A stretch of 64,000 bases of DNA. It comes from Cyclobacteriaceae bacterium. GTDB lineage: Bacteria > Bacteroidota > Bacteroidia > Cytophagales > Cyclobacteriaceae. The position numbers and the translations under genes are program-made. Within the stretch, counting starts at the first letter, position 1; every line of letters begins with the position of its first letter. The notes under the pieces were generated by a model. That model made no database searches. It was not told where the DNA came from and saw only the letters and a list, made by a program, of their open reading frames with translations. Positions 16,432-25,750 of this stretch are shown piece after piece. The DNA lies in contig JANQKF010000024.1 of the NCBI GenBank assembly GCA_028281285.1, positions 117,016 through 181,015 of the forward strand. The letters are read 5' to 3'.

Positions 16432-18150
16432 GTGGATCAAAAAATTCAAAATAAGGTCAATAAATGGTTAAATAGTGCCATTGACGAAGAAAGCAAAGAA
16501 CAAATCCGAGCATTATCTGAAGATGAGCTTGCCGATGCCTTTTACAAAGATCTCGAGTTTGGCACAGGAGGTCTCAGGGGTGTTATGGGCATTGGTTCCA
16601 ATCGGATCAACAAGTATACCGTTGGAATGGCTACTCAGGGTCTGGCTAATTACATCAAGAAGTCTTTTCCGAATGAGGAACTGAAAGTTGCAATAGCTCA
16701 TGATAGTCGCAATAATAGTCGATATTTTGCCGAGACTGTTGCTGCAATCTTTTCAGCCAACAATATCAAAGTTTACCTATTCGAGGATTTAAGGCCTACC
16801 CCGGAATTATCTTTTGCAATTAGGCATCTTGGTTGTCAAAGTGGAGTGGTATTGACCGCTTCTCATAACCCAAAGGAATACAATGGCTACAAAGCCTACT
16901 GGAATGATGGAGCTCAGGTGGTACCCCCGCATGACAAGAACATCATTGCAGAGGTTAATGCAATTTCAGGAGTTGAGGAGGTGAAGTTTGAAGCCATACC
17001 TGAGAACATCGAAAGTGTAGGAAAAGAACTAGATGAACTTTACTTGCAAGAGATTCTTAAGCTAGAGCTTTCTCCTGACGCAGTTGCCAATCAGGAAGAC
17101 CTTAAAATCGTCTTCTCCCCCATTCACGGAACTGGAATCACGCTGATTCCTGAAGTTCTGAAGAAAAAAGGGTTCAAGAATGTACATGTGGTAGCTGAAC
17201 AAGCTACGCCTGACGGAAATTTCCCGACAGTTGTATACCCTAATCCAGAAGAGAAAGAAGCAATGACTAAGGCATTGAACAAGGCCGCGGAAATCAACGC
17301 AGATCTTGTGATGGCCACCGATCCGGATTCTGATAGAGTCGGGATTGCAGCAAAAAATTCATCGGGTGAATTTGAATTAATCAATGGAAATCAGGCCGCT
17401 ACTCTTTTGATTTACTATCTGCTCAAGAAGTGGAAGGAGAATGGAAAATTGGATGGGAATCAGATGATTGTTAAAACCATTGTCACAACAGACTTGCTGG
17501 ATAGAATTGCCGAAAGTTTTGGAGTGGATTGCCCTAACACACTGACCGGCTTTAAATATATCGCCATCCTGATCAGAGAGAATGAAGGCGTTAGGGAATT
17601 TATTGGTGGTGGTGAGGAAAGTTATGGTTACATGATAAGTGACTTTGTTCGCGATAAGGACGCTGTCGCTTCATGTGCCATGCTTGCCGAAATGGCGGCT
17701 TGGGCCAAGGATCAAGGCCTCTCTGTTTTTGAACTACTAGCAGACATTTACGCTAAGTATGGATTCTATTTGGAAAACCTGATTTCAATAACCAAAAAAG
17801 GGATGCATGGTGCAGAGGAAATTAAAAAAATGATGAGTGACCTGAGAAATGCCCTACCTGAATCTATTAATGGAAGTAAAATAGTAAAAATCACTGATTA
17901 TCAAATAGGTATATTAAAAAATAAAACATCTGATCTAGAAGAAAAAATCGACTTTCCTTCTTCCAATGTATTGCAATTTGAATTGGAAGATGGTTCAAAA
18001 ATCTCCGCCAGACCATCAGGCACAGAACCCAAAATAAAGTTCTATATAAGCGTGAATGAAGCCCTTCCCGACAAGGCCAACTATGATCTTATTAAGTCCA
18101 AATTGGAAAGTCGAATAAGCTCTATCAAAAATGAACTTGGATTGAATTAA
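16432..18150 (+). CDS. Phospho-sugar mutase (phosphoglucomutase/phosphomannomutase)
   Basis: This 572-residue alpha-D-phosphohexomutase interconverts hexose 1- and 6-phosphates. Four signature sites are visible: the phosphoserine loop LTASHNPKEYNGYK (Ser144), the Mg site ATDPDSDRVGIA, the sugar-binding loop GGGEESYGY, and the phosphate-binding RPSGTEPKIKFY near the C-terminus. The size and GTGGLRG motif fit the long PgcA/PGM2-like group. GTG 16432 (MDQKIQNKVNKWLN) is preferred over GTG 16378, because the extra 18 codons cover an inverted repeat and add no family sequence. It probably supplies UDP- or GDP-sugar precursors. Confidence 0.94.
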   Translation: MDQKIQNKVNKWLNSAIDEESKEQIRALSEDELADAFYKDLEFGTGGLRGVMGIGSNRINKYTVGMATQGLANYIKKSFPNEELKVAIAHDSRNNSRYFAETVAAIFSANNIKVYLFEDLRPTPELSFAIRHLGCQSGVVLTASHNPKEYNGYKAYWNDGAQVVPPHDKNIIAEVNAISGVEEVKFEAIPENIESVGKELDELYLQEILKLELSPDAVANQEDLKIVFSPIHGTGITLIPEVLKKKGFKNVHVVAEQATPDGNFPTVVYPNPEEKEAMTKALNKAAEINADLVMATDPDSDRVGIAAKNSSGEFELINGNQAATLLIYYLLKKWKENGKLDGNQMIVKTIVTTDLLDRIAESFGVDCPNTLTGFKYIAILIRENEGVREFIGGGEESYGYMISDFVRDKDAVASCAMLAEMAAWAKDQGLSVFELLADIYAKYGFYLENLISITKKGMHGAEEIKKMMSDLRNALPESINGSKIVKITDYQIGILKNKTSDLEEKIDFPSSNVLQFELEDGSKISARPSGTEPKIKFYISVNEALPDKANYDLIKSKLESRISSIKNELGLN

Positions 18151-18156
18151 TATAAA

Positions 18157-18786
18157 ATGATCCGATTGGGACTAGTCTTCTTGGTAATGCTCTTACAATC
18201 GACAGTTATTCTGGGTCAGTCCACCAGGTTCACCAAACTGAGCAAAAATCAGAATTATCGAATCGGAAGAATTGAAAAGCTCCATGGAGAACCGGAAGTA
18301 GGTTTAATCAGGATGCGCTCCGAGTTAACTATGCACCGGCAAGTGACTTTCATTGACTCTGCAGGGACAAAATCGACATATCAAGCGAGTGAACTCAAAG
18401 GTTATGAGATGGAAAACGACAAATATCACTCTGATGGAAAGGCCCATTTCTACAAATTGATGGACAGGGGGCATCGCATAAGTCTCTATCAAAGAAGATT
18501 CAAACCAACCCAAAAGACCGACTACGGAGTAGAACGTGATTTTGCCAATTCAAACTACAAATTGGTAGAAGGAAAGTCTTACGAAGACCTTGGAGTATTT
18601 CTTTTTTTTCGAAAATCCTCGGACCAGAGTTTCTTCAAAATACCACAGGAAGGTGGTTTCAATGAGACTTTGGCGACCTACTTTGAAGATTGTCCAAAAC
18701 TAGCGGCTGATTTGAGATTAAAGAAATTCGAAGAAAATGCGTTGTCTGAGATAATGAATGCCTATAACTTTCAATGTGAATTCTAA
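18157..18786 (+). CDS. Hypothetical secreted protein, 209 aa
   Basis: A signal peptide (LGLVFLVMLLQSTVILGQ) leads a mature protein rich in charged and aromatic residues. No known domain was recognised. The strand pattern (VTFIDSAGTKSTYQASELKG, YEDLGVFLFFRK) and a single late Cys pair (FEDC and FQC) suggest a small periplasmic or surface beta protein. It starts six bases after the mutase stop, so it probably shares its transcript, though no functional tie is apparent. Confidence 0.78.
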   Translation: MIRLGLVFLVMLLQSTVILGQSTRFTKLSKNQNYRIGRIEKLHGEPEVGLIRMRSELTMHRQVTFIDSAGTKSTYQASELKGYEMENDKYHSDGKAHFYKLMDRGHRISLYQRRFKPTQKTDYGVERDFANSNYKLVEGKSYEDLGVFLFFRKSSDQSFFKIPQEGGFNETLATYFEDCPKLAADLRLKKFEENALSEIMNAYNFQCEF

Positions 18787-18815
18787 AACAACGATCTTGT
18801 TAAAAACTTATATCC

Positions 18816-19265
18816 ATGACCATAGAAAGCCTTAAACTAATTTTTGACAGAGACCTTGACAAACTAAAGACCGAACTGGATGCCTATTCTGACGAGAACC
18901 AGCTTTGGCTGATGGATGATGGCATAAATAATTGTGCCGGTAATTTGGTGCTCCATCTGTGTGGAAATATTCAACACTTTGTAGGAGCAATTCTTGGTAA
19001 AACAGGATATATCAGAAGGCGAGATGATGAGTTTAATCTTAAAGGAGTATCCATAGATGAGTTAAGGAAGCAGATTCAAACTACCAAAAGGGTTGTCCAG
19101 GAAACATTGAGCGGACTTGATCCTGAGCAACTCAGCGAGTCCTACCCTATCAAAGTATTTGGAGACAAAGAGATGTCAACCAATTTTTTCCTTATCCACC
19201 TCGTTACACATCTGAACTATCATCTGGGTCAAATCAATTACCATAGACGCATCTTAGCCAAATAA
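18816..19265 (+). CDS. DinB-like four-helix protein (DUF1572 type)
   Basis: This 149-residue protein has the all-helical DinB/DUF1572 pattern: LVLHLCGNIQHFVGAIL in helix 2 and HLVTHLNYHLGQINYHRR in the last helix, giving a set of His residues positioned to hold a divalent metal. DinB-fold proteins include mycothiol- and bacillithiol-dependent transferases, but most members have no tested activity. It lies five bases upstream of murB and is likely co-transcribed with it. Confidence 0.85.
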   Translation: MTIESLKLIFDRDLDKLKTELDAYSDENQLWLMDDGINNCAGNLVLHLCGNIQHFVGAILGKTGYIRRRDDEFNLKGVSIDELRKQIQTTKRVVQETLSGLDPEQLSESYPIKVFGDKEMSTNFFLIHLVTHLNYHLGQINYHRRILAK

Positions 19266-19270
19266 CACTC

Positions 19271-20281
19271 TTGATTCAGGAAAACGTATCTTTAAAGCCT
19301 TTTAATAGCTTTGGACTAAATGCCAGCGCCAGATTATTCGGTGCTTTTCATTCCATTAATGAGCTAAGGAATGCACTGGTGAATAGACCACATGAAACTC
19401 CTCTTTTGATTCTAGGAGGTGGCAGCAATATCTTATTCACTGGAAATTTTGATGGATTAGTACTCAAAAATGAGCTCAAAGGCATCGAAATACTCTCCGA
19501 GGATGAGCACAACATCATTGTACGAGTGATGGCCGGTGAAAACTGGCACCAATTTGTGATGCACTGTATTGACCGAGGATGGGGCGGAGTAGAGAACCTC
19601 TCCTTGATCCCAGGAACTGTTGGGGCCGCACCTATGCAAAACATTGGTGCCTACGGTGTGGAGATCAAAGAGGTGTTCAGTTCCTTAGAAGCACTCGAAA
19701 TTGATTCTGGTGAAATCAGAACATTCAACAACGAAGAGTGCCAGTTTGGATATCGCGAGAGCATCTTCAAGAAGTCGGCTAAGGGCAAATTCATTATCCT
19801 TTCAGTCACCTTGAGATTGTCTAAATCTCCGCACTTCAATATCTCTTATGGAGCAATTCAAGAGACTCTTGACAAAATGAATGTTACAGATTTGAGTCTT
19901 CGGGCAGTCAGTGATGCTGTCATAGCCATTCGCCAGTCCAAACTTCCGGATCCTGACAAAATTGGAAATGCCGGGAGCTTTTTCAAGAATCCCACTATAG
20001 ATAAGATCGATTTCGAGGGTCTTAGGGCCGAATTTCCTTCCATCCCTGGATATAAGCTGCCTCATGATCTCATGAAAGTTCCGGCAGCCTGGCTCATTGA
20101 ACAGGCCGGATGGAAGGGAAAGACATTTGGCGAAATTGGTGTTCATAAAAATCAACCCCTGGTTTTGGTCAACTATGGTGATGGTCACGGAAATGATCTC
20201 AAAGAACTGGCCTTCAAAATCAAAGATTCAGTAGCCGAAAAATTCGGAATAGAGCTGACCCCCGAAGTCAATATCATTTAG
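19271..20281 (+). CDS. murB: UDP-N-acetylenolpyruvoylglucosamine reductase
   Basis: This 336-residue FAD enzyme reduces the enolpyruvyl ether to give UDP-MurNAc in peptidoglycan synthesis. The flavin-binding ILGGGSNILF and PGTVGAAPMQNIGAYG motifs, the catalytic Ser in GNAGSFFKNP and the C-terminal AAWLIEQAGWKGK identify a type I MurB. The start is TTG 19271, five bases after the DinB-like stop; no in-frame ATG precedes the conserved N-terminus (VSLKPFNSFGLNASA). The rare start and tight spacing suggest translation coupled to the upstream gene. Confidence 0.96.
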   Translation: MIQENVSLKPFNSFGLNASARLFGAFHSINELRNALVNRPHETPLLILGGGSNILFTGNFDGLVLKNELKGIEILSEDEHNIIVRVMAGENWHQFVMHCIDRGWGGVENLSLIPGTVGAAPMQNIGAYGVEIKEVFSSLEALEIDSGEIRTFNNEECQFGYRESIFKKSAKGKFIILSVTLRLSKSPHFNISYGAIQETLDKMNVTDLSLRAVSDAVIAIRQSKLPDPDKIGNAGSFFKNPTIDKIDFEGLRAEFPSIPGYKLPHDLMKVPAAWLIEQAGWKGKTFGEIGVHKNQPLVLVNYGDGHGNDLKELAFKIKDSVAEKFGIELTPEVNII

Positions 20282-20388
20282 TGAAATACACCATCCAATT
20301 CCGACACGGCAGAGACAAAATATCCCACATTCTATCCTAAAAGTGAAACACGATTGACTAAAAATCGGTTATGAACACATAGCCAAGC

Positions 20389-21132
20389 ATGAAATCTACC
20401 TTAATCTCGCTTTTGCTCTTTTCTGCTGTTCTATGCTATGGACAGCGTAACAATCCGCTAGATCCACCTGATATGGTTAGGATTGATGATAACTTCTGGG
20501 TAAGTCAATCAGAGGTACTGACACAACATTGGATCGATTACTTTTATATCGTTACCCGAGATTCCGGAGACCATCACGCCAACAGGATTAGGCCTATCTT
20601 GCTGAATAACTGGGTAATCCCAAGTAGCAGAGAAAACCTCAGAAGAGAGCGAGTCTACAATAACCAGCCCACCAGCCTACGTAATCTCAGGATGTCTCCG
20701 ATAACTTATATCAGCTACCAGCAAGCTCTTGACTACTGTGATTGGAGATCAAAAATGATGAACAGCTATTTGAGAGAAATAGGGATCTCCAAAACGATCC
20801 GTTTCAGACTGCCGACCAAAAAAGAATGGGACAGAATACTGGCTTATAATAGAAGATGGGAGGAAACAAAGTTGAGAAGGGCCAATAGATACGTCAACAA
20901 GATTGATTCTGATCGTAGACAGGTTGCCGTGTTCCAGATCCCATCAACTGTCCGGGATAGGCGAATCTATCAACTTTACCATAATGTTTCTGAAATGACC
21001 GCGGAACGAGGTATCGCCATTGGAATGAATAATGGAAATTTCAGCCTTGGCCAAGCACTCAATCCTACCTTCAATTATAGATCCCCAGGTCCCCTATTGG
21101 GCTTTCGTATGGTGGCAGAATACATCGACTAA
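20389..21132 (+). CDS. Formylglycine-enzyme-fold (SUMF1-like) secreted protein
   Basis: A signal peptide (MKSTLISLLLFSAVLCYGQ) precedes a 225-residue FGE-sulfatase/SUMF1-like domain. Family marks are VSQSEVLTQHWIDYF near the start, ISYQQALDYCDWRS, RFRLPTKKEWDRIL in the middle and LLGFRMVAEY at the end. The paired active-site cysteines of true formylglycine-generating enzyme are missing, so it is not expected to activate sulfatases. In Bacteroidota such folds also serve as GldJ/GldK-like structural proteins of gliding and type IX secretion, but this one is short and lacks a lipobox. Confidence 0.82.
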   Translation: MKSTLISLLLFSAVLCYGQRNNPLDPPDMVRIDDNFWVSQSEVLTQHWIDYFYIVTRDSGDHHANRIRPILLNNWVIPSSRENLRRERVYNNQPTSLRNLRMSPITYISYQQALDYCDWRSKMMNSYLREIGISKTIRFRLPTKKEWDRILAYNRRWEETKLRRANRYVNKIDSDRRQVAVFQIPSTVRDRRIYQLYHNVSEMTAERGIAIGMNNGNFSLGQALNPTFNYRSPGPLLGFRMVAEYID

Positions 21133-21202
21133 GCTGATATTTTACATTGAAATTTTTCAACTCGAAACATTTCTCTAAATTCCGACAGCTTTTCAACTTA
21201 GA

Positions 21203-22441
21203 ATGTCAAAACGCACTCCTGCACTAGGGTTTATCCTTGTTACCGTCCTTATCGATGTCATAGGTGTTGGCCTGATTATTCCGATTATGCCAGAGTTATT
21301 GGGTGAGCTTGGTATTACAGATACTGGCCGTGCCTCCTTCATTGGAGGACTCTTAATCTCATCCTATGCGATCATGCAGTTTTTCTTCGCTCCAATCCTT
21401 GGAGGGTTAAGTGACCAATACGGAAGACGACTGGTTATACTGATTTCTCTATTCGGTCTTACGATCGATTATTTGATTGTAGCCAACGCGCCAACAGTTA
21501 CTTGGCTTTTTATCGGAAGGATAATTGCAGGAATCGGTGGAGCTTCATTCACGACAGCCTCAGCATATATCGCAGATATCAGTGCACCCGAAAAGCGCGC
21601 CCAAAATTTCGGAATGATCGGGGCGGCCTTTGGAATTGGCTTTATCCTTGGTCCTGTCCTAGGAGGATATATCGGAAAGATCGATACACGATTGCCTTTT
21701 TACGTGGCCGCTGGAATGAGTTTTCTCAACTGGCTTTATGGGTTCTTTATTCTACCAGAATCACTTTCAAAAGAGAATAGAAGACCATTTCAGTGGAAAA
21801 GAGCAAACCCAATTGGCTCGTTCCGTAGTTTGATTAAGTATCCCCTGTTACTTAATTTCTTCATCGCTTTTTTCATCATTTATCTTGCTGCTCATTCCGT
21901 TCAAAGCAACTGGTCTTTCTTCGGAGCTGAAGTATTTGACTGGAAGTCTGGGGAAATTGGGTTTTCGCTGTCCGTGGTGGGCATTTTAGTTGCTATTGTA
22001 CAAGCCGTGCTCATACGAAAATCCGTAGCAAAATATGGCGACAAGGTTACAGTATACATGGGACTGGCCTTCAGTACAATGGGATTGATCCTTTTTTCAA
22101 TGGCCACAGAAGAATGGATGATCTATGCCTTTTTAGCCGTATACGTATTGGGAGGATTAGCAGGACCTACGCTGCAAGGAATTATGTCGAATCAGGTTCC
22201 GGCCGATGAACAAGGAGAACTCATGGGCGCAGTAACCAGTTTGCAAAGTTTAGGCAATATTGTTGGACCACTAGTAATGACGAGTACATTCTTTTATTTC
22301 ACCAGCTCTGCACCAATATATTTCCCAGGAGCTGCATTTGCCTTGGGGGCATTGCTCTCCATAGTTAGTGGCTTGATCATTTATCGTACCATTCGAAATA
22401 CAAAGGAAACACAAATGGCCAATGAAGAAAGTGAAGGATAA
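21203..22441 (+). CDS. MFS transporter, TetA-like DHA1 group
   Basis: This 412-residue protein has 12 predicted membrane segments. The major facilitator loop 2-3 motif appears as GGLSDQYGRRLVI. The first helix (VLIDVIGVGLIIPIMPELL) and motif C (IGAAFGIGFILGPVLGGYIG) are those of the drug/H+ antiporter-1 TetA family. It exports small molecules by proton antiport; resistance to tetracycline cannot be inferred from this alone. The methyltransferase start lies 20 bases inside its 3' end, implying translational coupling. Confidence 0.93.
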   Translation: MSKRTPALGFILVTVLIDVIGVGLIIPIMPELLGELGITDTGRASFIGGLLISSYAIMQFFFAPILGGLSDQYGRRLVILISLFGLTIDYLIVANAPTVTWLFIGRIIAGIGGASFTTASAYIADISAPEKRAQNFGMIGAAFGIGFILGPVLGGYIGKIDTRLPFYVAAGMSFLNWLYGFFILPESLSKENRRPFQWKRANPIGSFRSLIKYPLLLNFFIAFFIIYLAAHSVQSNWSFFGAEVFDWKSGEIGFSLSVVGILVAIVQAVLIRKSVAKYGDKVTVYMGLAFSTMGLILFSMATEEWMIYAFLAVYVLGGLAGPTLQGIMSNQVPADEQGELMGAVTSLQSLGNIVGPLVMTSTFFYFTSSAPIYFPGAAFALGALLSIVSGLIIYRTIRNTKETQMANEESEG

Positions 22442-23162
22442 CTTCTCGGCACAAGCAGAAAACTATAAAAAATACCGTCCGGGTTATCCTAATGAACTTT
22501 ATGAACTGATACTTCACAATTGCGCCAATTTCGATTTGGCCTGGGACTGCGCCACGGGTAACGGACAGGTGGCTGAGGTACTTTCTAATCACTTCAAAAA
22601 GGTGATTGCCACGGACATTAGTGATAAGCAGCTTAGTCAAGCTCTAAAAACCTCGAATATCGAATACAGGAAGGCACGAGCCGAATTATCCGGACTTGAA
22701 GATAATTCCATTGATTTAATTACAGTCGGGCAAGCTGTCCATTGGTTTGAATTCGACAAATTCTACAACGAAGCACATCGTGTGCTCAAGACAGACGGCA
22801 TAATAGCGATTTGGGCCTATGGCACGTTTAAAGTGAAACCGCAAGTCGATGCCATTATTTTAGATTTTTACAAAAACATTGTTGGTCCTTATTGGGACCC
22901 AGAGAGGCGGTTTATTGACCAAGAGTATAAAACCATACCATTTCCCTTCACTGAATTAGAACATAGCACAAGCCTTAATATCACTCAGGAATGGACGCTA
23001 GATGAACTTGAAGGATATCTAAACACATGGTCCAGCGTGGCCCATTTCAGAAAAGAAAATGACACCAATCCGATCAACAGAATGATTAAGAACATATCCC
23101 CCTTTTGGCATGGGAAGGAAGTTGTATCTTTTCCTTTATTCATTCGTTTGGGTACAAAATAA
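22422..23162 (+). CDS. Class I SAM-dependent methyltransferase
   Basis: This 246-residue methyltransferase of the type-11 family has its SAM-binding glycine loop in WDCATGNGQVAEVLS, the acidic end of strand 2 in IATDISDKQL, and motif IV-like VGQAVHWFEFDKF. The N-terminus (KDNFSAQAENYKKYRPGYP) matches a common group of small-molecule methyltransferases of unknown substrate. It overlaps the end of the MFS gene by 20 bases in another frame. A modify-and-export pair is possible but unproven. Confidence 0.93.
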   Translation: MKKVKDNFSAQAENYKKYRPGYPNELYELILHNCANFDLAWDCATGNGQVAEVLSNHFKKVIATDISDKQLSQALKTSNIEYRKARAELSGLEDNSIDLITVGQAVHWFEFDKFYNEAHRVLKTDGIIAIWAYGTFKVKPQVDAIILDFYKNIVGPYWDPERRFIDQEYKTIPFPFTELEHSTSLNITQEWTLDELEGYLNTWSSVAHFRKENDTNPINRMIKNISPFWHGKEVVSFPLFIRLGTK

Positions 23163-23250
23163 CAAAGAGCATTCCCTTGTTAAAATGGATTCAGACCGGA
23201 TTTATTCTTAGTTTAGATGTGCTCAAAGTAAATTCTGAGTGAAATACCTT

Positions 23251-24312
23251 ATGGAGACTGCCCAAATAGATATCTGGATTTTGCTTTTTGTAGCAGCGGC
23301 TGCTCAGGGGTTTTTCTTGTTCTTTCTATTGATATCAAATAAAAAAAGAAAGAAAAACCATAACGGCTACCTGGCCTCTCTTATTCTTGCTTTTACACTC
23401 ACATTAGGTTATTACATTACCTATTGGGCGGGAGTGAGTACATCTCTTCCTAATGCACTGGGAATTATCATGTTTTCTACGTTTTTGTTTGGGCCGTTAA
23501 TAGTGGCGTATTTGACACTTGCGCACAGAAATAGACTTCCACGATATTGGCTTTTTCACTTATCCCCATTTGCAATTTCGATCGTCTTCTATTTTCTGGC
23601 AACCTATCGAGTGGTTCAACTATCAGATGAAGCTGCATCGAATCTACAGACGTGGACCACATACCTTCAAAATATTTCATTGGTAGTATATGCAATCTGG
23701 GCACTCTCCCTTGGTCTCTCTATGAAGTCTACCAATTGGGGCAAGCAATTGGCCATCGCATTCTCAGGTTATGTCGCTTGTTTTCTGGCCTATTATATCA
23801 TGGTTTGGACAGGAACCCTGGAACTCCAATATGACTACCTGGTTTCACTCGGTATGACTGGATTTATCTATTTCCTGGGCTATCACGGTTTCAAGGCTCC
23901 CGAAGGGCTTTATCACAAGAATGCACTAAAATATGAGAGGTCCTCTCTCACCTCACAAGCACTTGCTGCAATTGAAAAGAAGCTAGACAAACTAATGGAT
24001 AGTGAGAAGCTCTTCACCAACGGTGACCTTAAACTGCAGGATGTTGCAAGGGTAATGGAGGCCAGTGCAAACGACATCTCACAAGCAGTGAATGTAAAAA
24101 AACAAATGAAATTCACGGATTACCTGAACGAATTACGGGTTGATCACGCGGTAGAACTGATGCATTCTGATGATTACAAACAGGACAAATTATTGGCGGT
24201 AGCATTGGACTCTGGCTTCAACAATAAAACCTCTTTTCTGAATGCCTTCAAAAAGAAACATGGCATCAGTCCTTCGCAATACAGAAAACAAATTCACCTT
24301 AAAGCCTCCTAA
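23251..24312 (+). CDS. Membrane-bound AraC-type transcriptional regulator
   Basis: This 353-residue protein combines about seven N-terminal membrane helices (residues 8-215, such as IWILLFVAAAAQGFFLFFLL) with a C-terminal AraC helix-turn-helix domain (KLQDVARVMEASANDISQAV and KLLAVALDSGFNNKTSFLNA, ending KKHGISPSQYRKQ). This one-component architecture is frequent in Bacteroidota and probably senses a membrane or extracytoplasmic signal. ATG 23251 is preferred to the GTG at 23239. It may regulate the small secreted proteins that follow. Confidence 0.9.
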   Translation: METAQIDIWILLFVAAAAQGFFLFFLLISNKKRKKNHNGYLASLILAFTLTLGYYITYWAGVSTSLPNALGIIMFSTFLFGPLIVAYLTLAHRNRLPRYWLFHLSPFAISIVFYFLATYRVVQLSDEAASNLQTWTTYLQNISLVVYAIWALSLGLSMKSTNWGKQLAIAFSGYVACFLAYYIMVWTGTLELQYDYLVSLGMTGFIYFLGYHGFKAPEGLYHKNALKYERSSLTSQALAAIEKKLDKLMDSEKLFTNGDLKLQDVARVMEASANDISQAVNVKKQMKFTDYLNELRVDHAVELMHSDDYKQDKLLAVALDSGFNNKTSFLNAFKKKHGISPSQYRKQIHLKAS

Positions 24313-24378
24313 AAGGGAAAATCCTATAGGTATTTCCTTCCTTCTCCTTCATGATGACTTCATTTATGAAAAAAAGTC

Positions 24379-24888
24379 ATGAAAGCTTCAAAAACTCTAA
24401 TCACACTTTTGTTCATCTTTATTTCATCAGCCCTGGTTGCGCAAGAAGATATTACCAAACGTTATGATTTCTGGGTAGGTGACTGGGATCTCACCTGGAA
24501 GGACCCGGATGGGAAAATCGGAAAAGGAAAAAATCATATCGTCAGAATTTTGGACAGCAAGGTAATCCAGGAAAATTTCGAAGCCCTTGAAGGCGCCTAC
24601 AAAGGACTCAAGGGAAATAGTATTTCAGTTTACAATCCACAACAAAAGCTTTGGCACCAGGCTTGGGCTGACAATCAAGGAGGGTACTTCGATTTCATCG
24701 GAGATGTAGATGGAGACAAGAAAATCTTTAAAACCAAGGTGCAGGAAATCAACGGCAAGAAGATTATCCAGCGAATGGTCTTCCATAGTTTTCACGCAGA
24801 TGGTTTCATATGGGATTGGGAATCATCGCAGGATGCCGGTGAAACGTGGACACTCAATTGGCAAATCACCTATAAAAAGGCCAAATAG
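24379..24888 (+). CDS. Secreted DUF1579-like hypothetical protein
   Basis: A signal peptide (LITLLFIFISSALVAQ) precedes a 150-residue strand-rich domain that opens YDFWVGDWDLTW, a phrase common to small lipocalin-like or DUF1579-like periplasmic proteins. Repeating Trp-containing strands (LWHQAWADNQGGYFDFIG, ESSQDAGETWTLNWQ) support a beta-barrel that could bind a small hydrophobic ligand. No catalytic residues are evident. Only 14 bases separate it from the following secreted protein, so the two are likely an operon. Confidence 0.78.
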   Translation: MKASKTLITLLFIFISSALVAQEDITKRYDFWVGDWDLTWKDPDGKIGKGKNHIVRILDSKVIQENFEALEGAYKGLKGNSISVYNPQQKLWHQAWADNQGGYFDFIGDVDGDKKIFKTKVQEINGKKIIQRMVFHSFHADGFIWDWESSQDAGETWTLNWQITYKKAK

Positions 24889-24902
24889 TTCGGCCATGTT
24901 CA

Positions 24903-25691
24903 ATGAACAACAGCTTCAACTTAAGGTTTCGGGGCGAACGTGTCCCCACCTTATTTCGATTTCTTCGAATCACCGTACTCTTGTTGCTCGTTGTCTGTCA
25001 ATCCTTATTTGGGCAAACAGAAACCATCACAGTTACAGCCAATAGCAAATATCTATCAGGTAGTCATCTTAAACCCTATTCCAACAAATGGAAAGTCTAT
25101 GCAATGGATCAAGATGGAAGTAGGCAGTTTCAAACGGTTTGGACCGACTATGTGCATGAGTTCGAACTGAATGGGAAAAAAGTGATGAGCCGCACACAAG
25201 AGCTCTACAGTCCTGAAATGCACCTCCAACAAGTTTGGACCAACCTCTTTGAAAAAGAAACTATGTTGCCAATTAGAGCAAGTCAATTCCGAACCAATTC
25301 CAGCTTTCTTTACCAGGAGTTTGATGGCTCCACAGTCACGGTTCATCAACGAAACCCTGGTTCTGAAAAAAGTGAAACTACTTTCGACTATCAACTTGTA
25401 CCCTATGATTGGACTATGTATGGTGTACTGCTTAGTGGTTTGCCATTCAAACAAGGCTGGTCAGGTCGGATACCGACACTCAATTTTCAAAACGCCTCTG
25501 AAAACTCTTGGCTCGCAGTTGAGATCATTTCACATGAAAAACTAACTACGGAGGACGGAAGAACAATCAAGACAACCAAAGTCAGGACAGATCGTGGTCT
25601 GACGTTCTGGTTGAGTAAAAAAGCGCCCTATGTAATTCAACTAGAGCTTTTGCAGCCAAACAATACCCGTTTGCAATGGATAATGTACTAG
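24903..25691 (+). CDS. Secreted hypothetical protein, DUF3108-like
   Basis: This 262-residue protein has a long basic lead and a hydrophobic signal core (LRITVLLLLVVCQSLFGQ, ending near residue 38). The mature part is beta-rich and reads like DUF3108-type periplasmic proteins (LPIRASQFRTNSSFLYQEFD, TKVRTDRGLTFWLSKKAPYV). It probably resides in the periplasm or at the inner face of the outer membrane. No activity is suggested by the sequence. It follows the DUF1579-like gene closely. Confidence 0.72.
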   Translation: MNNSFNLRFRGERVPTLFRFLRITVLLLLVVCQSLFGQTETITVTANSKYLSGSHLKPYSNKWKVYAMDQDGSRQFQTVWTDYVHEFELNGKKVMSRTQELYSPEMHLQQVWTNLFEKETMLPIRASQFRTNSSFLYQEFDGSTVTVHQRNPGSEKSETTFDYQLVPYDWTMYGVLLSGLPFKQGWSGRIPTLNFQNASENSWLAVEIISHEKLTTEDGRTIKTTKVRTDRGLTFWLSKKAPYVIQLELLQPNNTRLQWIMY

Positions 25692-25750
25692 TTACTGGTC
25701 TAACCACTTACTTTGTTCCGGAATAAATATTGGAGTAAACAATTCGTATT

